Shown here piece by piece: positions 1 through 7,431 of a stretch of 10,321 nt of DNA. The notes under the pieces were generated by a model that was not told the origin of the DNA, searched no databases, and saw nothing but the letters and a program-made list of their open reading frames with translations. The first letter of the stretch is position 1; each line of letters opens with the position of its first letter. The stretch comes from Candolleomyces eurysporus (lineage: Eukaryota > Basidiomycota > Agaricomycetes > Agaricales > Psathyrellaceae). The stretch is taken from assembly GCA_027579435.1 (NCBI GenBank), contig JANBPK010000401.1, positions 1 through 10,321 on the forward strand, given 5' to 3'. Position numbers and translations under genes: made by a program.

Positions 1-129
1 GCCCGCCAATGTACAGTATCGGGCCTGGCGTGAGCTCGGTGCGTATGATCGTGCACACAAATAAACTAGGAAGTTGAAGTCTGCTGCGCCCGTCGAGCAC
101 ATACTATATCTATGGGATCAAAATATAGA

Positions 130-1236
130 TCATAGATATGCACGTACATCAACTAGCACCCGAATTTCCTTCATGTCTAGATACTTCGTACAGACCTCAT
201 CCGAATCGGCGGCATAGGCAAAGTGAATTCCGTTCCAACAAGCCCGTTTCCGTTTCGAGTTCTGCAAGTCCCAACGCGTTNCTCCCAGTTCACATGTTCC
301 AGACTCAAAATACTTCCCCACCTTCTGACCTCCATGCACCGCCATCGCCTTCCACATGCACGCGGAGAAAGATACCGTCATCATTCGCCGCCGAAGTGTA
401 GGCTAGGCGCCCGGAAACATGGATCCGTGGGTACAAATATGGGCTCTCCCTTCCTCCATGAATCCATGATCTTGTCTTTCTCAGAAGCGGCAACCCATAG
501 CGTCGGTGAACTACCTGTTATGCCCAAAAATCCGTATGAAGGTAAGGCCCAATGCCATCCCGGCAGCGACCGCAATCCTGAGCCTTTCCTCTTATCACGT
601 GAACCCACCTGTGGATCCCGATATTTGTGCATTGAAGGATTCGGTAGCCATTTTATTTCCTCGAATTGTTACTTGTTGTCCTCCTAACAACAATAAATCC
701 CCGTCCCTCACCACAGCCTCGAACGCACTATTATCCATCAACTCAAACTTGTCCAAGAACAACGAGATCTTGTCCGGCTTTATCTTGGATTTTTTGAGGA
801 GAGGGATTTGAGAGCATATTGAGCATTTGACGTCCCGTATCGTCTTTGGCGGCCTATAGTCTCCTCGGTCTCGAGATCCTCGGATTGGGTTTTCATATAA
901 TGGGACACGATGGCGATGATGACAAACTTATAGGTACGACCCAGATACGCAGAGCTGGGAGGTTCGGAGGGAGAGTCTGGACGTGAATTCGTGTTGGTGG
1001 CATCGCGGGTTTGAGAAGCTACATCTCCTGGACGAGTAGGACTAGATGAGCTCGTCGCGAGTTCGCGACGGACATGAATGAAGTGGAAAAACTGATGATC
1101 AGACGAATTGGCGATGGTGAATCGGCGCCGGTGGCAGTGCTGTGTCAATCTTTGTCGAGTCGATATCGACGTCGCTACTCGAAAACCTCTTGAAATGTCA
1201 CTTGGAGAAATTTGAACATGTATAATTCCCTTTTAA
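130..1236 (-). pseudogene. Unrecognised minus-strand coding sequence, fragmented across frames
   Basis: I do not recognise the family. Several protein-like stretches follow one another on the minus strand in different frames. From about 1236 to 943 a frame opens without any ATG and contains SSDHQFFHFIHVRRE. A second frame is open from 927 to 598 and reads VKCSICSQIPLLKKSK (a CxxC pair), then DKISLFLDKFELMDNSAFEA, ending at a TGA at 595-597. A third holds SSPTLWVAASEKDKIMDSW and RKGEPIFVPTDPCFRAP to about 390. The last, 384-130, contains KYFESGTCELG and ACWNGIHFAYAADSDEVC. A 59-base intron (GTACCT...CCGAG, about 880-938) could join the first two, and a GTGGGT...ACAG intron (about 509-602) the second and third. 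The later frame changes at about 385-395 and 330 have no obvious intron. The composition looks like real protein, but the start, the exon limits and whether it is functional are unresolved. Confidence 0.4.
1050..1210 (-). repeat. Diverged paralogous segment, copy 1 (of 2)
   Basis: On the minus strand this matches 3765-3945 in the same orientation. The best block runs from GCCACCGGCGCC through the codons for SSDH-FFH--HVRR, about 90 bases with roughly three quarters identity. A weaker block follows upstream on the minus strand, CAAGAGGTTTTCGAGTAG here against CAAGAAGTTTTTGAGTGG in copy 2. Over the 15 codons of the SSDH...HVRR block there are seven differences, five at third positions, as expected of sequence that once diverged under protein constraint. 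At the FQEVFE motif this copy has TAG where copy 2 has TGG (Trp). The two copies differ by a 4-base indel just before SSDH. Confidence 0.6.
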
Positions 1237-1351
1237 GCCAATTAAACACCTACTCTCACTCTGAATTTGCTACTAGAGAGATTTAACCTTGCTCTGTGAG
1301 CTAAAATTGTCATAGTATGGTCAACTCAGTGCAGAAGAGCGAATACGGGTC

Positions 1352-1750
1352 CCAGGCCTCTAAATGCATCGGGTACTTGTAGCCTGCTGCTAAATTGTGC
1401 CAAGAGATATGTTTGTGAACGCCTGTGAATATGTGGCTCTCCAAGTTCCCTTCCTGCATTCATACTTGTGGTCAGCGGGCCGTCGCTTCGCGCGGCATGT
1501 TTCGAGGCCTCTATTGCTCTTAGCCATTGACTTTGGACTGGCGAACTTCATGCAGTAGCCCTGTTGTCCCTCCTGTATATTATCACAATACATGCATCTC
1601 AAGAAGACCGAAAGTAATTGAGCGAGAGAGATTGGAGAGGGAGGGCGGGAAAGGGAAGGACTTCGCATGATCACGTTGTACGAAACAGAACGAAAAGCTT
1701 GGCGCGTCGGCGCCCTGGGGTACAAGTACCCGAGGCTATAGAGGCCTCGG
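1352..1750. mobile_element. Candidate MITE-like element bounded by inverted repeats
   Basis: Bases 1352-1381 and 1721-1750 are inverted repeats. Read inward, both arms start with AGGCCTCTA, differ by a small indel in the middle, and end in CGGGTACTTGTA; about 25 of 30 positions agree. The arms are separated by about 340 bases, giving a unit near 400 bases, the right size for a MITE or other non-autonomous element. The right arm also contains its own 7-base hairpin (CCGAGGC at 1730-1736, GCCTCGG at 1744-1750). I could not define a target-site duplication. A 92-codon minus-strand frame starting at the ATG at 1668 and ending at 1390 lies inside, but it has no recognisable domain. The element class is inference. 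Confidence 0.4.
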
Positions 1751-2267
1751 AATCGTTTAATAGGTCAGCCAGATGTCTGCTCGCTCACTTTCTGCTTGTA
1801 CGATCTCACTGAAAGAGAGAACTTGAATGGCCATTGCACAGGATAAGGGCGGAGAGGAACCCCCGAACAGGTCTCAGAACATGCTGCTTAATGGCCCACT
1901 ACACACAAGTAATAGTATCTGCAGTGTCAAGGTTGCGCCCTCCTTGGCACATTCGTGCGCGATAGAGGAGCAGTGATGTCAATGTTACGAGCAAGAGAGG
2001 ACATAGTGGGTTAAAAGGTATAAATATGCAGCCAGGTGAATCTTAGGGGTTCATGATCTAATCGTAAGTTTATTTATTCGTAATTATCACTACCTTTTTA
2101 AAAAATTCATCAATGTACTAACCCCTTCCTGTCATTAAGGCGAACTAAGAAAAAGTAATGGTAAGGGTCCCCGAAAATGAGATATATGATAGATACGGCA
2201 TAGTCCATGTATGAGAGCAATGGTGGCGACAACCTTTTAAAAAGGTATGCCTACTCAAGTAGCGGTC
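1751..2267. other. Intergenic stretch without a supported gene
   Basis: No coding frame of credible composition is seen on either strand. The stretch is AT-rich from about 2010. It contains a TATA-box-like TATAAATA at 2019-2026 (plus strand) with no evident gene downstream, and the small inverted repeat annotated at 2091-2247. It forms the 3' flank of the minus-strand four-TM gene. Confidence 0.5.
2091..2247. repeat. Short inverted repeat flanking 157 bases
   Basis: TACCTTTTTAAAA at 2091-2103 is the exact reverse complement of 2235-2247. Both ends start with TA, so the unit can be read as TA-flanked arms beginning CCTTTTTAAAA, which would suit a Tc1/mariner-type MITE with a TA target duplication. 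A third near-copy in the inverted sense is TTAAAAGGTA at 2011-2020. The arms are short and AT-rich, so chance or a simple stem-loop is possible. Confidence 0.25.
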
Positions 2268-3066
2268 CTAATACGTGGATGTCCTGGACCTCCGAACAAA
2301 GGAAATGAAGCGACCTGTCGTCGTACTGAAGTAGATCAAAAAGAGGAAAAATATAGCAATTAGATACATCACAAAGAGCGCTTTCGCAAAGGAAGTTGTC
2401 TCAATCGCCATGAAGTAGAAAGTGATCGGGAAAATGATCAGGAGAAGGCCAGCATNAAAATGTGATAAACCCTGGATCACTGAGGTCAGCGGCCTTTTGG
2501 TAAATGCAGGTTAGATTGGAACGTACACAATACGGTAGCACTTGGGAGTACCCTTCTCACAAACCGTTGCCAGTATTTCCCACAAGTATCATCTTCAGGA
2601 ATATCTTCACGAGCATGTTTCTGCCAATCCATGACAATGAACGCGTTCGTAGCAGCTCCGATGTTGGAAAGAATTGCCAGATAGCACATATAGCCAATCC
2701 TCTCGCGACATGACCTGCCAGCGTGACCCATCCAAGCGCAATTCGCATCTTGGGGGTAGCTTGCAGTGTCGTTGAAGAATGTGTACAGCTGGGCGGCAAC
2801 GCCAGCAGCAAGACCCGACTGGAGCAGCGAAACAATGAGCGCCCGACCGCATCACAAGAAACATGCGACGTACTACAACTGAAGCATTCTGGAAAGTTGA
2901 GTTTGAGTCGACGTCCTTCTTGGAGTCTCTCGAAGACGCTTCTGGAATTGATGGTGTTTACAAATGAGTCATTGAGTAGAAGCAAGGTCGGGTTACCTGT
3001 ACTATGCACTGAGCGAGCCTGAGCTTCAACAGCGTCAACGTGGGCTAGAGAGGCAGGTGGGGACAT
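2268..3066 (-). CDS. Four-transmembrane protein, one intron, frame interrupted at homopolymers
   Basis: I do not recognise the family. The ATG at 3066 (MSPPASLAHVDAVEAQ) has G at -3. Exon 1 (3066-2997, phase 1) joins across a 55-base intron to exon 2 (2941-2268, stop TAG). Exon 2 reads as one protein only if one base is discounted at each of three places: CCC 2842-2844, TTTT 2495-2498, and the N at 2456 beside AAAA. The total is then exactly 247 codons (246 aa). Hydrophobic helices are at about 57-79 (SALIVSLLQSGLAAGVAAQ), 105-127 (IGYMCYLAILSNIGAATNAF), 181-202 (FITFYAGLLLIIFPITFYF) and 207-228 (ALFVMYLIAIFFLFLIYF). A hydrophilic N-terminus carries NST and NAS sequons, and NDT follows helix 1. 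This is probably an integral membrane protein; its role is unknown. The breaks look like consensus errors rather than decay, because the recovered protein has no stops and sensible helices throughout. Confidence 0.6.
2942..2996 (-). other. Spliceosomal intron of the four-TM gene (55 bases)
   Basis: On the minus strand it begins GTAACC after ...AGTACAG and ends ATTCCAG before AAGCGTC. A branch-point-like CTCAATGAC lies in its first half. It splits a codon in phase 1. Removing it joins MSPP...VHST to EASSRDSKKDVDSNSTF without a stop, and its length is typical of basidiomycete introns. Confidence 0.6.
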
Positions 3067-3727
3067 CACCGGCGAATGAAGGGAGGGGAGGTGGATGTCA
3101 TTCCCGTTTAAATGACTCAACCAATGTACAGACCCGCAGGCAGTTAGTGATTCCATTTGACGGTCTGCTGAATTGAGACGAACCAGGTGACTATGTGAAA
3201 CGCCTANGGGGGCGGCGTGGGGCGCAGGAGAAAACACGAGGAGCTATAACGAGGGCTCTCCTCCTGAAACATGTGTTCGAATGAATACTCTTTCGAATCC
3301 CCATCCAGGCCCAAAAAGGCAGGAAGCCTGGTTTTCAGTACATGGATTATTGAGCCTCATTCCAAAGCAGCACATGGCGGGAATAATGGAAGGGCACGAG
3401 GTAGCCCAGTACAGTTAATGGAGAGTCGCACGGGGGGTTATTCTGGTCATGCGGCTGCCCGCACATACGCTAAATATATCTGACAGAGGGTTTGACAGCC
3501 AACATTCTGACAGATAGTATTCGGAGGATAGATAGGGCTTGCAAATCCAAGAAATTGGGATCGCAGACCCACGAAAATCGAAGAACAAGACTGGGGCCCA
3601 CTTTTCATCGGTGGTGCCTGACATTCTGTTTGGGGCAGAAAAATCTTGATATTAACCTGCCCGTTGGCGTTCATATTCTTGAGATAAAGGCTGCTCACGT
3701 TGTCGCAGCAAATTTTTAGTCCGGCGT
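3067..3727. other. Intergenic stretch, no supported gene
   Basis: This is the 5' flank of the four-TM gene (3067-3270) followed by sequence with only short frames on both strands. The plus-strand frame at 3271-3483 and the minus-strand frames at 3415-3698 show no domain, signal peptide or consistent splicing. An N lies at 3207 next to GGGGG. The minus-strand frame containing ICQNVGCQTLCQIYLAY (about 3600-3450) could be a further decayed part of the paralogue ending near 3728, but this is not supported by any second copy here. Confidence 0.4.
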
Positions 3728-3990
3728 TTGAGGAGCTCTGCCTACGCAGCCAGGGGTCCGGATGAGCGAGGCGAGCCGCGAGTCACGACGGACGTGAAGG
3801 AGGTGGAAAAAGTGATGATCGGACGAATATTTTGGATTTGGCGCCGGTGGCTGTACAACGATCGCTTCTTGACTTCAAGCGGCCAAGGCGATGACTTCTT
3901 TCCACTCAAAAACTTCTTGCAGTTCGTCTGAGCCCCCTTTCCATCGACTCAAAACCTGCTTGTGAACATGACCAGCGGAACGAGTCTGAG
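3728..3990 (-). pseudogene. Paralogous coding fragment, copy 2
   Basis: Minus-strand coding fragment of unknown family, related to 1050-1210. In one frame it reads HKQVLSRWKGGSDELQEVFE then WKEVIALAA, a TGA stop, then SQEAIVVQPPAPNPKYSSDH and HFFHLLHVRRDSRLASL, ending at a stop near 3728. The in-frame TGA, the absence of an ATG and the lack of the downstream domain seen after copy 1 suggest a pseudogene or an incomplete exon. If the TGA lies in a short intron the fragment could belong to a spliced gene, but no clean GT-AG pair is evident. Confidence 0.4.
3765..3945 (-). repeat. Diverged paralogous segment, copy 2 (of 2)
   Basis: Same-orientation partner of 1050-1210. The codons for SSDHHFFHLLHVRRD here correspond to SSDHQFFHFIHVRRE there; amino-acid changes are conservative (F/L, I/L, E/D) apart from one Q/H. 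The copies are about 2.7 kb apart with the unrelated four-TM gene between them. Confidence 0.6.
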
Positions 3991-4134
3991 GTGAGACTAG
4001 AATAAGATACAACATTCAGCTGAGCCTGCACGCTGCGATGGCTCAGAAACCGTTGAGACTGTAGTGACCATCGCTATCGCCCAATCCTGCATTGCCAGAG
4101 GCACCGAAGAAGAAGGGCCCCATGGATGTTCAAT

Positions 4135-4197
4135 GCTTCTTCGATGGAGAACTTCACGACGCTTTCGACCACTGGCCCTCATTACGTCAGGGAGCAT
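4135..4197 (-). other. 5' part of a small frame ending in a CaaX-like motif (frame 4197-3997)
   Basis: The frame starts at an ATG at 4197 (MLPDVMRASGRKRREVL), passes a second methionine (MQDWAIAMVTTVSTVSE), and ends SAECCILF before a stop at 3997-3999. The last four residues, CILF, fit a prenylation CaaX box, and basidiomycete pheromone precursors are short proteins ending this way. However, the codons for CCILF and the stop (TTGTATCTTATTCTAG) also look like an intron acceptor. There is no homology support, so this is only a weak candidate. Confidence 0.12.
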
Positions 4198-4598
4198 GGC
4201 AACTTGAATAGACTACTATGCCACTGCTGTGTTGGATTTTTTCTCTGATACTTTATCCAAGTATTGCAACAACCTCGAGTCGATGCTACTAAATGTCCAA
4301 CTTAATATATTATTGGTGAGTATTCAGCTTGTCTATCACCTATTCAAGATTTGAATTTGGAATAGCATAGGGAAACGAACTCGCTCGCTTTCCGCTTCAG
4401 CCAAGATCTCCTGTTGGGCCACTCGTATTCTGCAGTGCTGCTATTGTGCATTTCGATTCTTATGGGTATCTCTGGAAAATGGCTGGAATTTCGCTGGTCG
4501 TTCAACTGGAGTGGATTTAAGGGAATCTCCCATGAGAATTGATTGAGCATGGATGTTCGCGATGATATATTCCAAGACATGCACCCCAGGGCCCATGC

Positions 4599-4635
4599 CA
4601 GTGATGGCAGACCGACCTTGGAAATTTACACACAC
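4599..4635 (+). repeat. Short dispersed repeat, copy A
   Basis: Starts CAGTGATGGCAG and continues through CGACCTTGGAAATTTACACAC. It aligns to 9122-9155 with about 32 matching bases and three single- or double-base gaps. Outside this block the two loci do not align. Confidence 0.5.
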
Positions 4636-4644
4636 ACACACACA
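4628..4644. repeat. CA dinucleotide microsatellite
   Basis: An uninterrupted 17-base run of alternating A and C, following GGAAATTT. It is a simple sequence repeat and a possible length polymorphism. Confidence 0.9.
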
Positions 4645-5215
4645 TCCACAAACGTATGTGGGGTTGAGACATTATCGAGCGCCGCGAAGAGAACGGATCC
4701 GGAAAGACTGTATTGTTTGTTTACATGTCCGACATCCGCCTCCCGTTAAGCTGCTCATGATCGCTTTCTCCTCGCTCGGGATGACTATGTGCTCACCTAT
4801 GAAACTATTGCCAGGAGAATAAAGATTCTGTTGATGAAATCAGCAACCCTAGTCACAACCGGGAACTGGTACGTTGAGTGCATAGCCTCGCACTCACCGG
4901 CTCACCCTTATGCATTCCTATAGGGAAAACACTGTTTTTGTTGTACATTTTACCTCGCCAAGTCTAACAGAAACAGCCCGTCGCTCTCCAACTTGGGCCT
5001 GTGACATTCGTCCTCTTCCAGTGTAAGCGGGAGGCGCGCTTCAATTCCGGCTCCCGGAAAATACCTGGGCACTTTCAAATTCTTCATTCTAACCCCAGCG
5101 TATTTCCGTCTCTGATGTATGATACAGGTGATCCAACACGGGTGTTCAAGAAGATTACTTGTACAAGAACAAGATGATACATGTACTAGTATCTGCATGA
5201 ATTTGACAAGGTTGA

Positions 5216-7253
5216 TCATTTCGAGAAATCGTCCATCGCAAAATCGCTGATCCGAGGGTGTTGAAGGTATGAACGCGGCTTGGGAGGGTCGGGATAACCC
5301 CATTCCCCAACAAACCCCTCAAGATTGAAGCCCCTCCGCAAAAGTTCCTGTTCAATGTCCACGACTTTGGGGCTGGCAAACCCCACACTGATATATCGAA
5401 GCTTTGAAACTCTGCTGACTTCTGGAACCGTTTCCAAACTGGCCTTTGCTCTGCCTGTTAAAAATTCCAACACAACCGCTTCATTGAACACGAGCTGGGC
5501 AGGAACTGAGGCCGAGAAGCAGCTCAGAGCCAGATCCTCCAGCTTAGGACACAAGCAACCAGGGGCTACAGTTACGGCGTCCCCATCTTCAATCACCTCT
5601 GGAGTGAGCCTTTTCAAGAATGAGTCAGAGCCTGAAGCTAACCCCCACGACGAGCTCATATCCCAACTTGTCGAGAACGTGGACCGTATGGTGAGACTGA
5701 TAAGGTTTGGGAGGTCCTCTAAGCACTTCTCAAAAGTGTGTTGAGGTGCGCCGGCGTGCTTGAAATCGATGCTGGTGATGGTATGTCCGAACCGTTGGAC
5801 CCACTCCACCAAGGGAATTCCACTGTTCCACGCTCTCTCAACTTCGGGATCCGAAAAAGAAGGGGGGAAGCCCACCGGAGGCGGGTAAGCAGAACTGATT
5901 TGGGTGAAGGAACGAAGGGAAGGAAGATCGAGAGCAGAAGCCAGACCGTTTGTCCGACCACTATCCTCCCGCAGAATCAAGGAATGTAGATGGGGAAGGC
6001 GGCATACTGGCCTATCGCCTTGACCCTGTGCGACTGCCGGTGGCATTGTTGATGAATAACTTGCAGGCAGAGGAGCCCCCCAGTCTGTGAGGAGGGATCC
6101 ATTTCCGAGGGCGAGGTTACACCGTCTCAGGTTTGGGCATAACCTGAGAAAATCCAGCGCCTCGTCTGCGGTTAAGTGGGTTCCCCCCTTCCGCGCTGAA
6201 CCCCACACGTAAGGTCTCAGCGAAAGCTCGGTCAACCCACCCCAATTCACCTGCAACGCCTTCAACTTCGTAGCAGCCTTGGGGCAGGCCAGCGTCAACG
6301 ACTGCAGCGCCTGTCCGTGTATTGTACCCATCGCGATCCCATACCAGAATTTCGTAGACTCCGACTCCACACCAGGAATCATCGGTGTTTCGAGGACTTC
6401 CAAAGGGCTAATCACGATCGAGGCCTTGCGAAGGATGGGCACGTCTTGAGGGGTAAGGAAGAGGAGCCGACTCAACTGGGACTTGGGGTCATTGCCAATG
6501 GCCGCAAGTTTGAATTTGACTTGCTCCCACCGCTTGGACTCGGTGAGCAATAGGCTCACAAGTTTTCCCAAGCCCATGAGTACTGAGCCTTCTAATAGCT
6601 TCAAGTGGGATGTGACAAATCCTCCAGCAGCGCTCTCTGTCGCTTCCATGTAGATTAACAGAGGGCAGCCTTTGGAACGATTTAGCCAGATCGTGGCCGC
6701 GTCGAATAGGCGTTGAATGACTGAATCGAAGAGGGCTGCGGTTTCCTCGCTCACACGTTCTGCCTCGCCGGGGGGGATAATAGGGATTGCAATTGACGTT
6801 GGGGAGAATCAACTGGACCCTGGACCACAACAAAGGTGTGTCGAAGGCGAGTTGTCGCCAGTGGCGGCAAACCTGGCTTATCACCACCGCTGGATGGTTG
6901 GGCGTCATGGCTGCCTCCGGGCACTCGATAGCGGGGAGGCATGCGAGAAAGACTGTTGATAGGATGTCGGGAGGGAGGCGCTTTATTGGGGCGACGAGGG
7001 CCTGATGTTTCCGGATGAAGATCTTGTTTGCTTTTCGTCGAGCCTTGAGGGCGGCCAAGGAGTCTTCAAGATCGTTGATCTCTTTGTCGATGCTGTCTAT
7101 GACATTGAGCTTTTGTTGGATGAGCGCCTTGATAAGCGGTATCTCGGTGTCTGAAGGACTATAGCCTGAGTCCAGATACTCTGAGAACGGCGAGTCCATA
7201 GGCGAAACGATGTAGGTGGCAGCGTCGATGTCGACGGTCTGGCCAAGTGGCAT
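5216..7253 (-). CDS. F-box-like protein with leucine-rich C-terminal region, one frameshift
   Basis: Probable substrate-recognition subunit of an SCF-type ubiquitin ligase, by family analogy; the target is unknown. Starts at the ATG at 7253 (MPLGQTVDIDAATYIV). Residues about 41-85 form a charged heptad-like coiled coil (QQKLNVIDSIDKEINDLEDS). The F-box-like motif follows at about 88-148: APIKRLPPDILSTVFLACLP, then VISQVCRHWRQLAFDTPLLW, the arrangement usual in Agaricomycetes. The C-terminal part has irregular leucine-rich segments: LRLCPNLRRCNLALGN, LPHLHSLILRED, LPNLISLTIRS, CPKLEDLALSC. Reading shifts after about residue 160 at a run of seven Gs (6770-6776). With six Gs the two parts join as YYPPGEAERVSEETAALF, giving 2037 bases or 678 aa, ending at TGA 5216-5218. 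The downstream part has no ATG at its own beginning, only GTG, which supports one gene. No intron is needed. Confidence 0.85.
6770..6776 (-). other. Frame-breaking G7 homopolymer in the F-box gene
   Basis: The plus strand has seven Gs between GCC and ATAATAGG. One base fewer restores a single open frame across the whole gene. With seven, the reading runs on into out-of-frame sequence and stops at 6489. This is either a consensus length error or a real disabling insertion; other homopolymer-linked breaks in the window favour an error. Confidence 0.8.
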
Positions 7254-7431
7254 GTGATACCAATCAGGGGCCCTCTTGATTGATATTCAGTTTCGGCGTC
7301 AATCAGGATGAAACGAGTGCCAATTGCAACGGTTTCTTCAACCTTGACCTCAAGACGAATCCGCTCAAAGATGTTATTCGGGTCATTTGGGCGTTCTCTC
7401 GAAAAATGAATCCAAAAACGAATCTCTGGAC
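7254..7431. promoter_or_regulatory. Divergent intergenic region
   Basis: A 178-base gap separates the ATG of the minus-strand F-box gene (7253) from the first plausible ATG of the plus-strand kinase-like remnant (7432). A CCAAT sequence lies at 7260-7264 on the plus strand, about 170 bases upstream of 7432. No clear TATA box is seen. It would have to hold the promoters of both genes if both are or were expressed. Assignment rests on position only. Confidence 0.3.

Larger units (their letters stand above)
3997..5215. other. Long intergenic stretch, no supported gene
   Basis: Only short frames occur. A minus-strand 66-codon frame (4197-3997) ends in CCILF and is discussed as a finding. Minus-strand frames at 4344-4641 and 4950-5303 show no recognisable domain, and the latter runs into the 3' end of the F-box gene in another frame. 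The stretch contains a CA microsatellite at 4628-4644 and a short sequence shared with 9122-9155. The part near 5215 is the 3' flank of the F-box gene. Confidence 0.45.

Noticed and set aside
223..687. Plus-strand 154-codon frame
   Set aside because: Low-complexity His/Pro/Ser-rich composition typical of antisense to coding sequence; the minus strand has the better protein-like segments here.
1390..1725. Minus-strand frame within the inverted-repeat unit, with scattered cysteines
   Set aside because: Its first codon is TTG; from the real ATG at 1668 it is 92 codons with Ser/Pro-rich and basic composition and no regular Cys spacing or domain. Not listed as a gene.
2019..2026. TATAAATA as a promoter
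   Set aside because: It fits a TATA box by sequence, but no credible plus-strand gene follows, and the region is AT-rich.
3291..3302. TTCGAATCCCC, resembling a tRNA T-loop
   Set aside because: The preceding bases (CTCT) do not pair as a T-stem and no acceptor, D-arm or anticodon arm can be built around it.
4950..5303. Minus-strand 117-codon frame overlapping the end of the F-box gene
   Set aside because: It overlaps the F-box C-terminus in another frame and has no domain; best read as 3' flank.
5325..5744. Plus-strand 139-codon frame
   Set aside because: Antisense shadow of the leucine-rich part of the F-box gene.
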